From positions 30,548 through 94,547 of the forward strand of contig JADZFU010000006.1 of NCBI GenBank assembly GCA_020854265.1: DNA of 64,000 nucleotides, written 5' to 3'. Positions 10,075-19,862 of the stretch are shown piece after piece (the stretch's first letter is position 1; the number at the start of each line of letters is the position of its first letter). A program made the translations under genes and the position numbers. The notes under the pieces were generated by a model. That model did no database searches. It worked only from the letters and a program-made list of their open reading frames with translations, and was not told the DNA's origin. Source of the DNA: Candidatus Uhrbacteria bacterium. GTDB taxonomy: Bacteria; Patescibacteriota; Patescibacteriia; 2-12-FULL-60-25.

Positions 10075-11532
10075 ATGACGGCAGAGTCCCTTCCCATCAA
10101 ACCGTGGCCGCGTATTGCATGGGGCGTCTCCATTCTGGCGGTTCTCGCTGCTTATGCAACGGCTACGGGCACGCCTTTGGCAGGCGCATTTGTTGTAATT
10201 GGATTGGGAGCGGCAATTATCGCATGGCGTTTTCCGTACACGGTTTTTAATATCTGGCTCTCGACCTGTCTTCTGCTCGGTATCCAAATTGCCGTTTCTA
10301 CCGGACAAATCCGCATCGGTGAACGCGTCTTCATCGGATATCTCGAGCTCACGCTTGGAGAGTTCGTCGGCATCGCTTTGCTTATCGCATGGGCACTCCG
10401 CATCCTTGTCTTGTGGCGCGGCCGCCGCGACCGTAACTGGAAGCCGGACCTGCCTCTCATCCTCGGTTTTGGTTTGATGTTTGCTGCCCAGCTCGCATCG
10501 CTCGCATCCCCGGTTGAGCCGCCGGCAGGGGAGGTAATCAAACACGCGTTTCGATATGTCGCATTTACATATCTCACCTGTATCGCTTTGGTTGTAAATT
10601 TTATCCGTTCCCGAAAACGTTTGCGCATGGCCTTGGTCGTGCTCACCGCATTCGGAATGATCTTTGCTCTCGATGGGCTGCGTTCCGTCATCCGTTTCGA
10701 CGGCGGACTCTCGTTTAACCGTGCCGTGCCTTTGCCGATTCTTGAAACCATTCCGCTCGGAGGCAATCAGCATGCATTGGCTGAGGTAATGCTGATTGGC
10801 ATATGTGCGGCGCTCGCCTTCGGAGCGCTTTCAAAATTCTCCGACCAAAAACTCCTCGCTTCATTCTCGGCTGCATGTATGGCGGTTATCGCCGTGCTGA
10901 CCTTCTCGCGTACAGCGTGGATTGCCCTTGCAGTCATGGCCGGAATCCTCTCGCTCACGGTCTGGAAAGACTGGCTGCTCGCGCGCAAACAATGGTTGGC
11001 AATTGCGGCATTATTTTTCATTCCGTTCGCCGCGGCCATGGGCGTCTATACTCTTTCCAGCACGGCGCAAGGCTCTATCGATTCGCGCTCCATGCTCACG
11101 TCAATCGCATTCGATGCATTCGCCACCAGCCCCGTATTCGGAATCGGCGCCGGCACCTTCTACGACCGCGTCTCCCGTACCTACGCATTCGTCGTGGAGT
11201 TTGGTCCGGCCTTTGATGCGCATGGCTTTCTACAAAAAACCTTGGCAGAAACCGGGCTCATCGGTCTATTTGCATTACTGGTTACCGTGGCCATGATTGC
11301 ACGCGAAATGTGGAAGGTATGGACTGGATTGTCCCGCGGACGCATTGAGCGGGAGGCGTATGCGTATCTCGCGGTCGGCGTAATCGGATCATTCATCTAC
11401 CAATTATTCAGTACGAGCTACTGGACTCCGCGCTTATGGCTGCCGGTTGGTATCATGCTGGCTGCCGGACGTATTTTCCTCGAAAAAGAATCCGAGCGCG
11501 ATCCTGATTTTCTACGTAAGACCAATGGCTAA
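10075..11532 (+). CDS. O-antigen ligase/polymerase-like membrane protein
   Basis: 485 aa with about 10-12 predicted membrane segments. The Wzy/WaaL-type signature is visible: a TFSRTAWIAL helix and a periplasmic loop ending in SPVFGIGAGTFYDRVSRTYAF. It would polymerise or attach surface polysaccharide at the outer face of the membrane. TATCCT at 10060-10065 is 9 nt before the ATG and there is no SD. The next gene overlaps its end by 8 nt, so they form an operon. Whether it is a polymerase or a ligase cannot be decided from sequence. Confidence 0.85.
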   Translation: MTAESLPIKPWPRIAWGVSILAVLAAYATATGTPLAGAFVVIGLGAAIIAWRFPYTVFNIWLSTCLLLGIQIAVSTGQIRIGERVFIGYLELTLGEFVGIALLIAWALRILVLWRGRRDRNWKPDLPLILGFGLMFAAQLASLASPVEPPAGEVIKHAFRYVAFTYLTCIALVVNFIRSRKRLRMALVVLTAFGMIFALDGLRSVIRFDGGLSFNRAVPLPILETIPLGGNQHALAEVMLIGICAALAFGALSKFSDQKLLASFSAACMAVIAVLTFSRTAWIALAVMAGILSLTVWKDWLLARKQWLAIAALFFIPFAAAMGVYTLSSTAQGSIDSRSMLTSIAFDAFATSPVFGIGAGTFYDRVSRTYAFVVEFGPAFDAHGFLQKTLAETGLIGLFALLVTVAMIAREMWKVWTGLSRGRIEREAYAYLAVGVIGSFIYQLFSTSYWTPRLWLPVGIMLAAGRIFLEKESERDPDFLRKTNG

Positions 11533-12598
11533 ACCGTTTTTGATGCAGGTAATTTGGTCGCTTGAACGCGGTGGCGCCGAGCGCATGGTTTTAGATGTTT
11601 CAACTCGTTTAAAAGAAGATTTTCACGTCGAAGTAATGGCGCTCGGCCGAGGCCGCGCCATGATCTCCGACTTTCGCGAAGCGGGCATTCCTTTGCACAT
11701 CGCTCCCGAATCAACGCCAGGCTTCGGACGCAAGGTTTTATTTGAGTTCATCTCCAAAATTGTCGCCAAGCGCAAGCCGGATATCTGGCACACGCATTTG
11801 GGCGGGGATATCTGGGGCGGACATGCCGCGCGCCGACTCAATCTTCGTCCGTGGTTTATTACGGCGCATTCGCATGAACCCGGACTAAACTTTATTACAC
11901 GCATTGCCCGCTGGCGCTCCTATCGCACCGCCGATCATGTCGTATGTATTTCCGAATCAGTCCGTAAAGCAATTGCCGGTCAGTACGGCGTCCGCGCGGA
12001 CCGCATGTCTATCATTCCGGTAGGGATTGATCCGGCACGTTTTCCGCCGCGTGATGCGCATTTGGCTGGCGACCGGCCTCGGCTTGTATCGGTCGGCCGT
12101 CTTTCTCCGGAAAAAGGTCATGCCATGTTGTTTGAGGCGCTCGCCATGCTTCGTCGTCCATGGGAATTGGTGTTGGTCGGCGATGGTCCCGAGCGTACTG
12201 CCCTCCACCGCCGCGCCGAGATGCTTGGAATTTTGCCGCGTATCCGTTTTGTCGGATCTGTTGCCGACCCGTCCCCATTTTTACGGGATGCCGACCTCTT
12301 TGTCTTCCCGTCCAAACACGAAGGGCAGGGGATTGCGCTCCTGGAAGCGGCCGCCGCGCGTCTCCCGGCCTTGGTTAGCGACCTGCCGATTTTCCATGAA
12401 GCATTCAACGACGAATCTCTCGTATTCGCACCGCCGGAGAACGCGCAGGCCTGGGCCGCGTCCATCGAGGACTGCCTCTCCAACTACCAGCTCCTGCTTC
12501 CAAAAGCCGAGCGTGCCCGCCGCATCGTATTGGAAAAATTCACTATCGATAAAACCGCCGAGGCTTACGCGGATCTCTATAAAACGTGGTTGAAATAG
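11525..12598 (+). CDS. Glycosyltransferase family 4
   Basis: 357 aa. The start at 11525 (MAKPFLMQVIWSLERGGAERMV) gives the classic GT4 N-terminus. It overlaps the preceding stop. Donor-domain motifs: VSVGRLSPEKGHAMLFEAL, then FPSKHEGQGIALLEAAAARLPALV, where the E-x7-E motif is EGQGIALLE. HTHLGGDIWGG and ITAHSHEPG line the acceptor side. Part of the surface glycan operon 10075-13844. Confidence 0.9.
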   Translation: MAKPFLMQVIWSLERGGAERMVLDVSTRLKEDFHVEVMALGRGRAMISDFREAGIPLHIAPESTPGFGRKVLFEFISKIVAKRKPDIWHTHLGGDIWGGHAARRLNLRPWFITAHSHEPGLNFITRIARWRSYRTADHVVCISESVRKAIAGQYGVRADRMSIIPVGIDPARFPPRDAHLAGDRPRLVSVGRLSPEKGHAMLFEALAMLRRPWELVLVGDGPERTALHRRAEMLGILPRIRFVGSVADPSPFLRDADLFVFPSKHEGQGIALLEAAAARLPALVSDLPIFHEAFNDESLVFAPPENAQAWAASIEDCLSNYQLLLPKAERARRIVLEKFTIDKTAEAYADLYKTWLK

Positions 12599-12620
12599 GG
12601 AAAGTGGTACAATACGGCAA

Positions 12621-13844
12621 ATGCGCATTCTGCACGTGAACAAGTTTTTTGACCTGCACGGAGGTGCGGAGGTTTATATGCAGCAGTTAATCCGGGCGCA
12701 GAGGCAAGCTGGTCATGATGTACACGCCTTTTCAACACGCAGCGTTAAAAATCTTCCATCCGGTGATGAAAAATATTTCATCACGCGCTACCACCTCGAC
12801 CGTTCTGACGGAATTTTTACGGATCTTCAAAAGGCGGTGAACTTTTTATGGAATATCGAAGCGAAAAAATCCTTTTCGCGCATGCTCGACGAGATAAGGC
12901 CCGACGTGGTCCATCTCCATAATTTGTATCATCACATTTCCACATCCATCCTTCCCGAAATCCGCAAACGGAACATTCCATGCGTGCAGACATTGCACGA
13001 CTACAAGCTCGCCGCGCCAAATTACGACATGTTCGACCACGGCGCGCCTTGCGAGCGCTCCAAAGGCGGTCGGTATTACAACGTTATCTTGCATCGCTGT
13101 CTTTCGCCCAAGCTTTCGGCGAATGTATTGGCTGCTGTCGAAATGTATTTCACCAAGGCAACGCAAACGTACGAAAGAACCGTCTCGGTATTTTTATGTC
13201 CTTCTCGCTTCATGAAAGAAAAGATGGAGGATTGGGGAGAGCCGCCAGGAAAATTGCGTTATGTGCCAAACCCGGTCGATTTGCCTGCCGCGCCCGCGGT
13301 ACGCGGTGGCGGCTATATCCTGTCTGTCGGACGCCTCTCGGCCATTAAAGGATTGCAATCGTTCTTGGAGGCTGCGATCAAGGTTCCCGAGCTGCCAGTC
13401 AAGATCGCAGGTCGCGGCCCCGAAGAAGCTTCATTAAAACGCATGGTCGAGCAAAGCGGCGCGACGCATATCGAATTCCTTGGTTTTGTCGCGCCGGATG
13501 AGGTTCGCAAACTCCGTCATCGTGCCGAGGCAATTATTCTTCCGACCATAAGTTATGAAAACGCGAGCCTCACCTTGCTCGAAGGCATGGCCGAGGGATT
13601 GCCCTGCCTTGCGACGCGTATCGGCGGCAATCCGGAGCTTGTAGAGGATGGTGTAAATGGATTCCTGGTAAATCCCAACGATAGCGATGACTGGCTGCGC
13701 ACCCTCCGCCGCTTCCTCGCCACCACGCCCGAAGTCCGTACGCAGATGGGCCAAAAGGGCCGCGAAAAAGTCCAAAAGAAACATTTGTGGCATGACCATT
13801 TGAAACAGATAGAGCGCGCGTATCACGACGCCGGTGTACGTTGA
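12621..13844 (+). CDS. Glycosyltransferase family 4
   Basis: 407 aa. N-terminus MRILHVNKFFDLHGGAEVYM. Acceptor-side VVHLHNLYHHIS and TLHDYKLAAPNYDMF, followed by a Cys-containing loop (APCERSKGGRYYN...HRCLS) as in many GT4 enzymes of this subgroup. Donor domain: ILSVGRLSAIKGLQSF and YENASLTLLEGMAEGLP with E-x7-E. TACAAT ends 7 nt before the ATG without an SD, so it may have its own leaderless promoter besides read-through. Its TGA stop overlaps the -35 of the next gene. Confidence 0.9.
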   Translation: MRILHVNKFFDLHGGAEVYMQQLIRAQRQAGHDVHAFSTRSVKNLPSGDEKYFITRYHLDRSDGIFTDLQKAVNFLWNIEAKKSFSRMLDEIRPDVVHLHNLYHHISTSILPEIRKRNIPCVQTLHDYKLAAPNYDMFDHGAPCERSKGGRYYNVILHRCLSPKLSANVLAAVEMYFTKATQTYERTVSVFLCPSRFMKEKMEDWGEPPGKLRYVPNPVDLPAAPAVRGGGYILSVGRLSAIKGLQSFLEAAIKVPELPVKIAGRGPEEASLKRMVEQSGATHIEFLGFVAPDEVRKLRHRAEAIILPTISYENASLTLLEGMAEGLPCLATRIGGNPELVEDGVNGFLVNPNDSDDWLRTLRRFLATTPEVRTQMGQKGREKVQKKHLWHDHLKQIERAYHDAGVR

Positions 13845-13868
13845 CAAATGGTGTAATTCATGTAATAA
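13841..13868 (+). promoter_or_regulatory. Promoter of orphan 13896-14579
   Basis: TTGACA overlapping the TGA stop of the preceding gene, a 16-nt spacer, then TAATAA. AAGGAGG follows at 13885-13891. Confidence 0.6.
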
Positions 13869-13895
13869 AATACGAAGTACATTGAAGGAGGATTC

Positions 13896-14579
13896 ATGGG
13901 TGATGGAGTATTGAACCCGCTCGAAAAGCCGGAGGCGCTCGAGCTCATCCGCAATTTCGTTCCGACCATCCGGCGCTTCGAAGCCGCGGTCAGCATCCTG
14001 TTCGATCCGGAACGCATGCGGAGCCTGCTCGAACGCAGCGGTATCAGGGCTCGTGAGGATCTAGAGCCGTGCGACGAGCTCGAGAACATGCGCGGTGTTG
14101 TGTTGAGCGGCGAGCATGGATCGCTGGAGTTCTGTCTCAGCGATCCGCTCCTCTTCCTGGATCCGAAGACCGCTTCAGAGGTCTGGGAGGAGGGACTCGA
14201 CATCCCCTTGGCAGAAGGCCCAAGGATTGAGCTGACAAGCGAGCTTTTCGATGGCGGCTTTCTCGTTGGGATCCTCTACGATCTTCGTCGCAACAAGTGG
14301 AAGCTCATCGCCGAGTATTCGGGTCGCGATCTCGCACACGAACACGATGCGAAGCTGCCCGATGAGGTAAATGCCTCATATGCAAAAAAAGCCGAGCGCC
14401 TGAACGAACAGTTCAAGCGTCTCGAGATCCCGCCGGACGCCCTTCGGCCGAGAGGGCAGTTCTTCCAGGATGGGTGTTTGGAGTACGAAGCGGCGATCGA
14501 CGAGTCCCGCGTGCGGACGCTCATCCCGATCTTCTACGACATCTGCGACGCCTACTTCGACTTCGACCTCGACGAATGA
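13896..14579 (+). CDS. Orphan protein, 227 aa
   Basis: Not recognised. AAGGAGG lies 5 nt before the ATG. Soluble and acidic. Residues 100-145 look like a beta sheet (FLVGILYDLRRNKWKLIAEY). The C-terminal 60 residues (EQFKRLEIPPDALRP ... SRVRTLIPIFYDI) resemble in layout the ends of the orphans at 28286 and 28903: a helix with F-x2-hEhI, an Arg, then a helix ending in I/Y. It may therefore be a distant member of that family. It has its own promoter and terminator between two surface-glycan genes, and its codon use is AAG-rich. Confidence 0.7.
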   Translation: MGDGVLNPLEKPEALELIRNFVPTIRRFEAAVSILFDPERMRSLLERSGIRAREDLEPCDELENMRGVVLSGEHGSLEFCLSDPLLFLDPKTASEVWEEGLDIPLAEGPRIELTSELFDGGFLVGILYDLRRNKWKLIAEYSGRDLAHEHDAKLPDEVNASYAKKAERLNEQFKRLEIPPDALRPRGQFFQDGCLEYEAAIDESRVRTLIPIFYDICDAYFDFDLDE

Positions 14580-14586
14580 AGCCCGA

Positions 14587-14620
14587 CCCCGTCCCTCCTC
14601 TCTGGAGTGGACGGGGTTTT
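14587..14620 (+). terminator. Intrinsic terminator
   Basis: Stem CCCCGTCC/GGACGGGG with an inner CTCC/GGAG, followed by TTTTCG. Confidence 0.85.
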
Positions 14621-14624
14621 CGTA

Positions 14625-14653
14625 TTGACCTTTTGTTATTTTTCCGCTATGCT
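14625..14653 (+). promoter_or_regulatory. Promoter of the secreted hydrolase-like gene
   Basis: TTGACC, exactly 17 nt, TATGCT. The spacer TTTTGTTATTTT also occurs in the promoter at 5737. Confidence 0.7.
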
Positions 14654-14664
14654 ACGCTGTTCAT

Positions 14665-16674
14665 ATGCAGCGCCGCATCGCGACGTATTTGCTAGTAGTA
14701 GCTGTCATTACGGCCGTTTTTCCGTCTCCTGCGTTTGCGATTGGCAACAATCAGGCTCCCAAGCTCATCAATCTCTTTTTTGGATACGAAATCAAACCCG
14801 ATGATCCGGCCAAGCTCGCAAAATGGGACATTGTGATTCTCGACATGGATGCTGCATTTAATTTTCCTGACCGCGTCCGCGAGATCAAGCGTCTCAATCC
14901 GAATATCAAGCTTCTTGCGTATGTGAGCTCGAGCGAAATAAACCAGCTCCGCTTCAATCAGGACCAGCGCTCTCCCGGCCGCAAGCTCGCTAGCCGCATT
15001 CAAGAAGGTTGGTACATGAAAAAAGCCGGTGGTGCCCGCGCCTCATGGTGGCCTGGGACATGGATGTTAAACGCCACCGATCTAGGCCCTGCTATTAATG
15101 GCCAGCGTTGGAATACTTTTCTCGGCCCGTTCATCCGCGATGAGGTCATGACCAGCGGTCCATTTGACGGCGTATTCCTCGATAGCGCCTACGCCGAGGT
15201 TACCAATACCTACGGCAAAGATCTGGATCCGGATCTCAATGGATCTGCGAATGACGCCAAAGCGACGGATGCAGCGTGGAAATCCGGCATGTCCAAACTC
15301 ATCTCCAATGTTCGTAGCGCACTCGGTCCGGATAAATTGGTCATGAATAACTCCACGGCGGCATATGCCGACAAAGTGAATGGCGTTCTGTACGAAAATT
15401 TTCCCCGTTTTGGATGGGCTTGGCCATTTTCCGAACTGCGTTCAACGCTCACCAAGAATGCATCTCCTAAAATCTCCGCCATCAATACCAATACGGAAAA
15501 TCAGGAGCGCTTCAACGACTATCGGCTGATGCGTTACGGTTTATCGAGCGCGCTTGTCGCCGACGCATACTTCTCTTTTGATGCAGGCGATGCCAAGCAT
15601 CACCGCACGTGGTGGTACGACGAGTATGACGCGCCTCTCGGCAATGTCCGCGCGCCGGCCAAACTGGTAAAGGGCGGCACGGGCGCTGTCCCGGCAGTTT
15701 GGTCGCGCGAGTATGAACGCGGAATCGCAATTGTGAATGCGACAAATAAAGCGGAAGTCGTAACTCTGTCAGGCGAGTATGAGCGTTTGCGCGGCACCCA
15801 AGATCCAGGGACAAATAATGGAGTTATTCTGAACAAGATCACGGTCCCGGCCCAAGACGGTGTGATTTTGATACGCCGATCTTCATCCGAAGCGATCAAA
15901 TCAGGTTCAACCTTGAACGGATCTTTCGTCCAAGTCTTCCGTCCGGACGGGTCGCGTCCTCGGAACGGTTTTTTTGCATCCCGTGACGACATTCCCGGCG
16001 GTGCGCGTTTCCTTGTCGAGGATGTGGACCGTGACGGCGCAGACGATCTTGTATTTTCGAATGCGGGCGAAGTCGTAATCCGAAAAAGCGTAGGCGGCGA
16101 AGTGCGTTTTCGGCCATTTGGCACGCGCTACCGTGGCGGAATCGAGCTGGCGGCCGGACAGACCAACCGTGATACCCCGTATGAATTGGTATTGGCACCG
16201 TCTGGCGGCTGGGAGCCGCGTATTGTCGTGGCCAATCTCGCAGGCAAAACGCTATTTTCATGGCTTGCATATAGCAAAAGCTTTACCGGTGGCGTTACGG
16301 TCTCTATCGGGGACCTTGATGGGGACGGACTTCGTGAAATTATTACCGGTGCCGGTCGCGGCGGCGGTCCGCATGTCCGCTCCTTCAAAACGGATGGAAA
16401 ATTATGGCGTGGCGGATTCTTTGCATTCGATGCTTCTGAACGTGGAGGAGTATATGTATCGGTCGGCGACATAGACGGCGATGGACGTGACGAGCTTGTT
16501 ACCGGTTCCGGAATCGGAGCCGTGCCGCGTATTCGGGTGTATGATGCCGATAATCGCCGCACGATTGAGTTTTCCCTTGGTTCGGGAGCGTCTACTATCG
16601 GCGTGAAACCGTCATTATCCGACATCGACGGCGACGGGAAAAAAGAAATCCTTGTCCCTGGCGAAGCTTTCTAA
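14665..16674 (+). CDS. Secreted glycoside-hydrolase-like protein with FG-GAP-type repeats
   Basis: 669 aa. Signal peptide MQRRIATYLLVVAVITA...PAFA, cleaved near residue 25. Residues 30-390 look like a TIM-barrel putative glycoside hydrolase (GHL15-like), with IVILDMDAAF, LLAYVSSSEIN, FDGVFLDSAY and VNGVLYENFPRFGW. The acidic residues at strand ends (FLDSA, LYENF) are candidate catalysts. Residues 410-669 hold repeats of the FG-GAP/VCBS kind: ISDxDGDGxxE-like segments such as IGDLDGDGLREIITGAG and VGDIDGDGRDELVTGSG, probably a Ca-binding propeller. Likely a surface or secreted polysaccharide-active enzyme. The substrate is unknown. Confidence 0.75.
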   Translation: MQRRIATYLLVVAVITAVFPSPAFAIGNNQAPKLINLFFGYEIKPDDPAKLAKWDIVILDMDAAFNFPDRVREIKRLNPNIKLLAYVSSSEINQLRFNQDQRSPGRKLASRIQEGWYMKKAGGARASWWPGTWMLNATDLGPAINGQRWNTFLGPFIRDEVMTSGPFDGVFLDSAYAEVTNTYGKDLDPDLNGSANDAKATDAAWKSGMSKLISNVRSALGPDKLVMNNSTAAYADKVNGVLYENFPRFGWAWPFSELRSTLTKNASPKISAINTNTENQERFNDYRLMRYGLSSALVADAYFSFDAGDAKHHRTWWYDEYDAPLGNVRAPAKLVKGGTGAVPAVWSREYERGIAIVNATNKAEVVTLSGEYERLRGTQDPGTNNGVILNKITVPAQDGVILIRRSSSEAIKSGSTLNGSFVQVFRPDGSRPRNGFFASRDDIPGGARFLVEDVDRDGADDLVFSNAGEVVIRKSVGGEVRFRPFGTRYRGGIELAAGQTNRDTPYELVLAPSGGWEPRIVVANLAGKTLFSWLAYSKSFTGGVTVSIGDLDGDGLREIITGAGRGGGPHVRSFKTDGKLWRGGFFAFDASERGGVYVSVGDIDGDGRDELVTGSGIGAVPRIRVYDADNRRTIEFSLGSGASTIGVKPSLSDIDGDGKKEILVPGEAF

Positions 16675-16675
16675 T

Positions 16676-18217
16676 ATGAAACGCATCATCCAACGTCTTC
16701 GGAATACCGGACTTGCAACCCATGGCGCCACCGTGGCGTTTACTCCTGCCCGAGCCGTAACGTCGCATCTGCGCCGCCGCTACCGCAAGCATTATGTTCC
16801 GCGTTTCCGATTTCCGCGCATTGTTTTTGCGCTTGATCTAACCATTTTCCTCTGCGCAATCTTTTTGATCGCACTTCAAGTCGCTCTCTTCGTTTCGCTT
16901 CCTCCTCGTCCGGCTCCGCTCGGTCTCACGTTTACGTCCGGACCGGTGATTTCTGCGTCACCGGTTACTCTGGTTGCAACCGTCTCCTCACGTGACGGCC
17001 GTGTGCGAGAAAATTTGACTCTGGAGTGGCAGCTTCCGGAAAGCACGGAGATCCTCAACGCCGATCCGGTTATCGCCAAGGATAATTCGGTCTATCTCGG
17101 CCGTCTTGAACCGGGTCAAACCGTAGAGTCTCGCTTGATTGTCCGTTTATATGCTCCGATCGGCGACGCAAATATCGGATTCCGTGTACATGATATCGAC
17201 GGGTATCTCACGGGAGATGCACAGCGCCGCATCGAGTCATCCGCGATCAAACTCGAGCCGCTTTTTCCTGGTTCGCCGGCCTTGCGTGACGGCAAAATCC
17301 CGTACCGTGTCCAAAACGCTTCGGATCAAAGCATAGATGGCGTGACCATGCTGAATGCCGAACCGGCCAACCTCGAAACGCTTTACCCGAATCAAGACAA
17401 AATTGTCTTTGTTTCGCCCGGTTCGCGAGTCTCGGCTCTTGTACGAGCTGTTCCATTGGTTGAGGCCCAAGCGCAAAGCGCACCAGTTACGTCTTCGGCC
17501 TCCCTTCGTCTGCTTGAATCGGCCGGAAGTCGGGCTCGGTTCAATATTCAGTCCGAAGAAAGCGGAATAGTTCGCGTCTATCATCCTGGAATCGCTCATC
17601 CGCATGTAAAATCCTTCTCGGTTCCTGTTGGAGAGACCGTGGTGAATATCAATTTGGACCGGGCCACTTTGCCCGGCGAAGCATGGTATGCGGTTTTCGA
17701 AGGCGCCGGTGGCCAGACGAATATTGAATTGTCAAAAATCTCCACTTCATTCGAAGTGTCTGCATCGGCCAGATATTATGCATCTACCGGAGATCAAATC
17801 GGTATCGGTCCGATCCCGCCTCGTGTCGGTGAAGAGACAAAATACTGGGTTCAGTTAAAGATCGCTCCCACGCAGTCCGACATAGCCGATATCAAAGTGA
17901 TGGCGACACTGGGAAATGGAGTTGCACCCACTGGTCGCAGTGCCTTGCCGTCAGGCGGCGGCATCTCGCAATCAAGTGACCAGCTTGTCTGGAGCATCCC
18001 GTATCTTGCATCATCCGAAAATGGAGCGGAGGCTCGCTTCGAAGTTTCTATCACGCCCTCATCTTCTGACCGCGGCAAGTCCATGCTGCTTATTGCAAAC
18101 ATCGATGCAATGGGTACCGAAGTCCAAAGCGGAAACAATCTAAACGCCGCTTCGGGTTACGTTGACACCTTCTTGTTTGGTGATGAAAAAGCGGCAGGAC
18201 GAGGGATAGTTGAGTAA
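16676..18217 (+). CDS. Membrane-anchored extracellular repeat protein
   Basis: 513 aa. It starts 1 nt after the preceding stop. An Arg-rich N-terminus is followed by one membrane helix (about residues 42-66, VFALDLTIFLCAIFLIAL). The rest is predicted outside the cell and beta-rich, with modules resembling DUF11/CARDB-like domains (LEWQLPESTEIL ... LGRLEPGQTVESRLIVRL, and a similar segment near 400-480). No catalytic motif. Its coupling to the hydrolase-like gene suggests a shared role at the cell surface. Confidence 0.65.
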   Translation: MKRIIQRLRNTGLATHGATVAFTPARAVTSHLRRRYRKHYVPRFRFPRIVFALDLTIFLCAIFLIALQVALFVSLPPRPAPLGLTFTSGPVISASPVTLVATVSSRDGRVRENLTLEWQLPESTEILNADPVIAKDNSVYLGRLEPGQTVESRLIVRLYAPIGDANIGFRVHDIDGYLTGDAQRRIESSAIKLEPLFPGSPALRDGKIPYRVQNASDQSIDGVTMLNAEPANLETLYPNQDKIVFVSPGSRVSALVRAVPLVEAQAQSAPVTSSASLRLLESAGSRARFNIQSEESGIVRVYHPGIAHPHVKSFSVPVGETVVNINLDRATLPGEAWYAVFEGAGGQTNIELSKISTSFEVSASARYYASTGDQIGIGPIPPRVGEETKYWVQLKIAPTQSDIADIKVMATLGNGVAPTGRSALPSGGGISQSSDQLVWSIPYLASSENGAEARFEVSITPSSSDRGKSMLLIANIDAMGTEVQSGNNLNAASGYVDTFLFGDEKAAGRGIVE

Positions 18218-18220
18218 ACA

Positions 18221-18249
18221 TTCTTTAATTTAGTTAAGAATGTTATAAT
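18221..18249 (+). promoter_or_regulatory. Promoter of the HtrA-like protease
   Basis: TTCTTT, 17 nt, TATAAT (perfect -10). The start codon is at 18263, so the leader is very short and has no SD. Confidence 0.6.
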
Positions 18250-18262
18250 CAAAAAAATATAT

Positions 18263-19858
18263 ATGAAGCAAGCACTTGCGATGATAGTCTTTGCAACTGC
18301 TTTGATTGGATTTTATGTAGCTGAAGCCACAGTTTCTCAAGATCAGATACAGTCAGTAATAAAGATTTACGATGTAATTTTCGATGGAGAGACAATAGTA
18401 AGCATTGGCCAAGGGTCTGGAACGATCATTGATCCAAGAGGTTATATTTTAACAAATTACCATGTTGTTGATGATACGATTGAAAATGGCGGTACATTAA
18501 TTTCTTGCCTTACCTTCAATTCACGCGATAATCCTGTCTGTGGAGCAGTTATCACAGATGTTGTGCTTCATAATAAAAATATAGACTTGGCACTGTTAAA
18601 GATTGTACAGGTACGTGATGCAAATTCGAATTGGATATATTTTGAAGATTGGGTCCGTATGTACAATGTCAGATTCCCATACGTTCCTATTAACAAAAAT
18701 CTTCAAACAAATGAAGGAATAGAGTTAGGATCGGAAATACAAATTCTTGGTTTTCCCGCTGCCGGAGGAGAAAGTATAACCTTTACAAAAGGTACGGTCA
18801 GTGGCTTTGAAACATTTGGTCTAGAAGTTGGGAGCTTTCCATTTTTGATAAAGACTGATGCAAAAATAAACAGTGGTAATTCAGGAGGTGCTGCGTTTGA
18901 TTCGAATAATAACTTTATAGGCGTACCCACAGCAGTTGCAGGAGGGCAAGGGAATATCGGTTATATAATTTCAATGCCAATCGTTAACCTATTTTTGCAA
19001 GACATACCGGACGTAGGTGTAAATTCTGGTTCTTTAACTTGTCCCGACATGGTAAATGGTTATAGATCAGATGATGGTAAATGTTATTGTAATACTGGTT
19101 ATATATTCAATGATGAACAGGGTCGATGTTTATTGGCGCCAGGTAGTATTACTACAGAGGCTCCTGTTCAATGTACAAACGGGATAGTTGATTCCAAAGG
19201 CTTCTGTCATTGTAATGTGGGTTATTCATGGTCAAGTGATATAAAAGATTGTGTGAAGCTTGTTACACCACCAGTAACGCTCGTTGAGTGTCCTGAAGAT
19301 AAAAAGCTTTACTCAGGAGTGTGTGTGAGCATGGACGAGTATTGCTCATATACTTCTGGTAGCGGCACTACTTGGAATAAGACGCTTCAAAACTGTGAAC
19401 GAATCGAACAGTCCATCGAGAACAGTAAAACATTGTCTTGCAAGGCGATACCATCAGAAACTGAAATAAGAGCGCCTAAAAATCTTGAAGGATACATCTT
19501 GCTGCAAGTGGAGTCGCGCGGTGAGGCTTGGTACATCCATCCTAAATACGGTCAGCGATTCTATCTGAAAGACGGTTCAGAAGCATATCAGATGATGAGA
19601 ACGTTCGGAGTTGGGATATCAGAAAAAGATTTTGTACTAGCTCTAGACGGAAACAAACGAATTTTAAGTTTGTTACGAGGGATGATTGTACTTAGAGTGC
19701 AATCACGAGGTGAAGCTTACTACGTTCACCCAAAAGATCTGACTCTCCATTATCTAGCAAACGGTGAGGAAGCTTATAAATTGATGCGTTTATACAGTTT
19801 AGGAATTTCGAATCAAAATTTAGAAAAGATACCAAAATCAGATTTCATTTGTAGATAA
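18263..19858 (+). CDS. HtrA/trypsin-like serine protease with C-terminal GEAWY repeats
   Basis: 531 aa with an N-terminal signal or anchor helix. The chymotrypsin-like triad is complete: His67 in TNYHVVD, Asp108 in NIDLALL, Ser207 in GNSGG. There is no PDZ domain. Instead residues 255-350 hold two short Cys-rich modules (CPDMVNGYRSDDGKCYCN and a similar one). Residues 407-525 hold two copies of a repeat with QVESRGEAWYIHP / QVQSRGEAYYVHP and EAY-x-hMR, a tail seen on many secreted CPR proteins, probably for surface attachment. The gene is clearly AT-richer than its neighbours. No SD. Confidence 0.85.
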   Translation: MKQALAMIVFATALIGFYVAEATVSQDQIQSVIKIYDVIFDGETIVSIGQGSGTIIDPRGYILTNYHVVDDTIENGGTLISCLTFNSRDNPVCGAVITDVVLHNKNIDLALLKIVQVRDANSNWIYFEDWVRMYNVRFPYVPINKNLQTNEGIELGSEIQILGFPAAGGESITFTKGTVSGFETFGLEVGSFPFLIKTDAKINSGNSGGAAFDSNNNFIGVPTAVAGGQGNIGYIISMPIVNLFLQDIPDVGVNSGSLTCPDMVNGYRSDDGKCYCNTGYIFNDEQGRCLLAPGSITTEAPVQCTNGIVDSKGFCHCNVGYSWSSDIKDCVKLVTPPVTLVECPEDKKLYSGVCVSMDEYCSYTSGSGTTWNKTLQNCERIEQSIENSKTLSCKAIPSETEIRAPKNLEGYILLQVESRGEAWYIHPKYGQRFYLKDGSEAYQMMRTFGVGISEKDFVLALDGNKRILSLLRGMIVLRVQSRGEAYYVHPKDLTLHYLANGEEAYKLMRLYSLGISNQNLEKIPKSDFICR

Positions 19859-19862
19859 GGTT

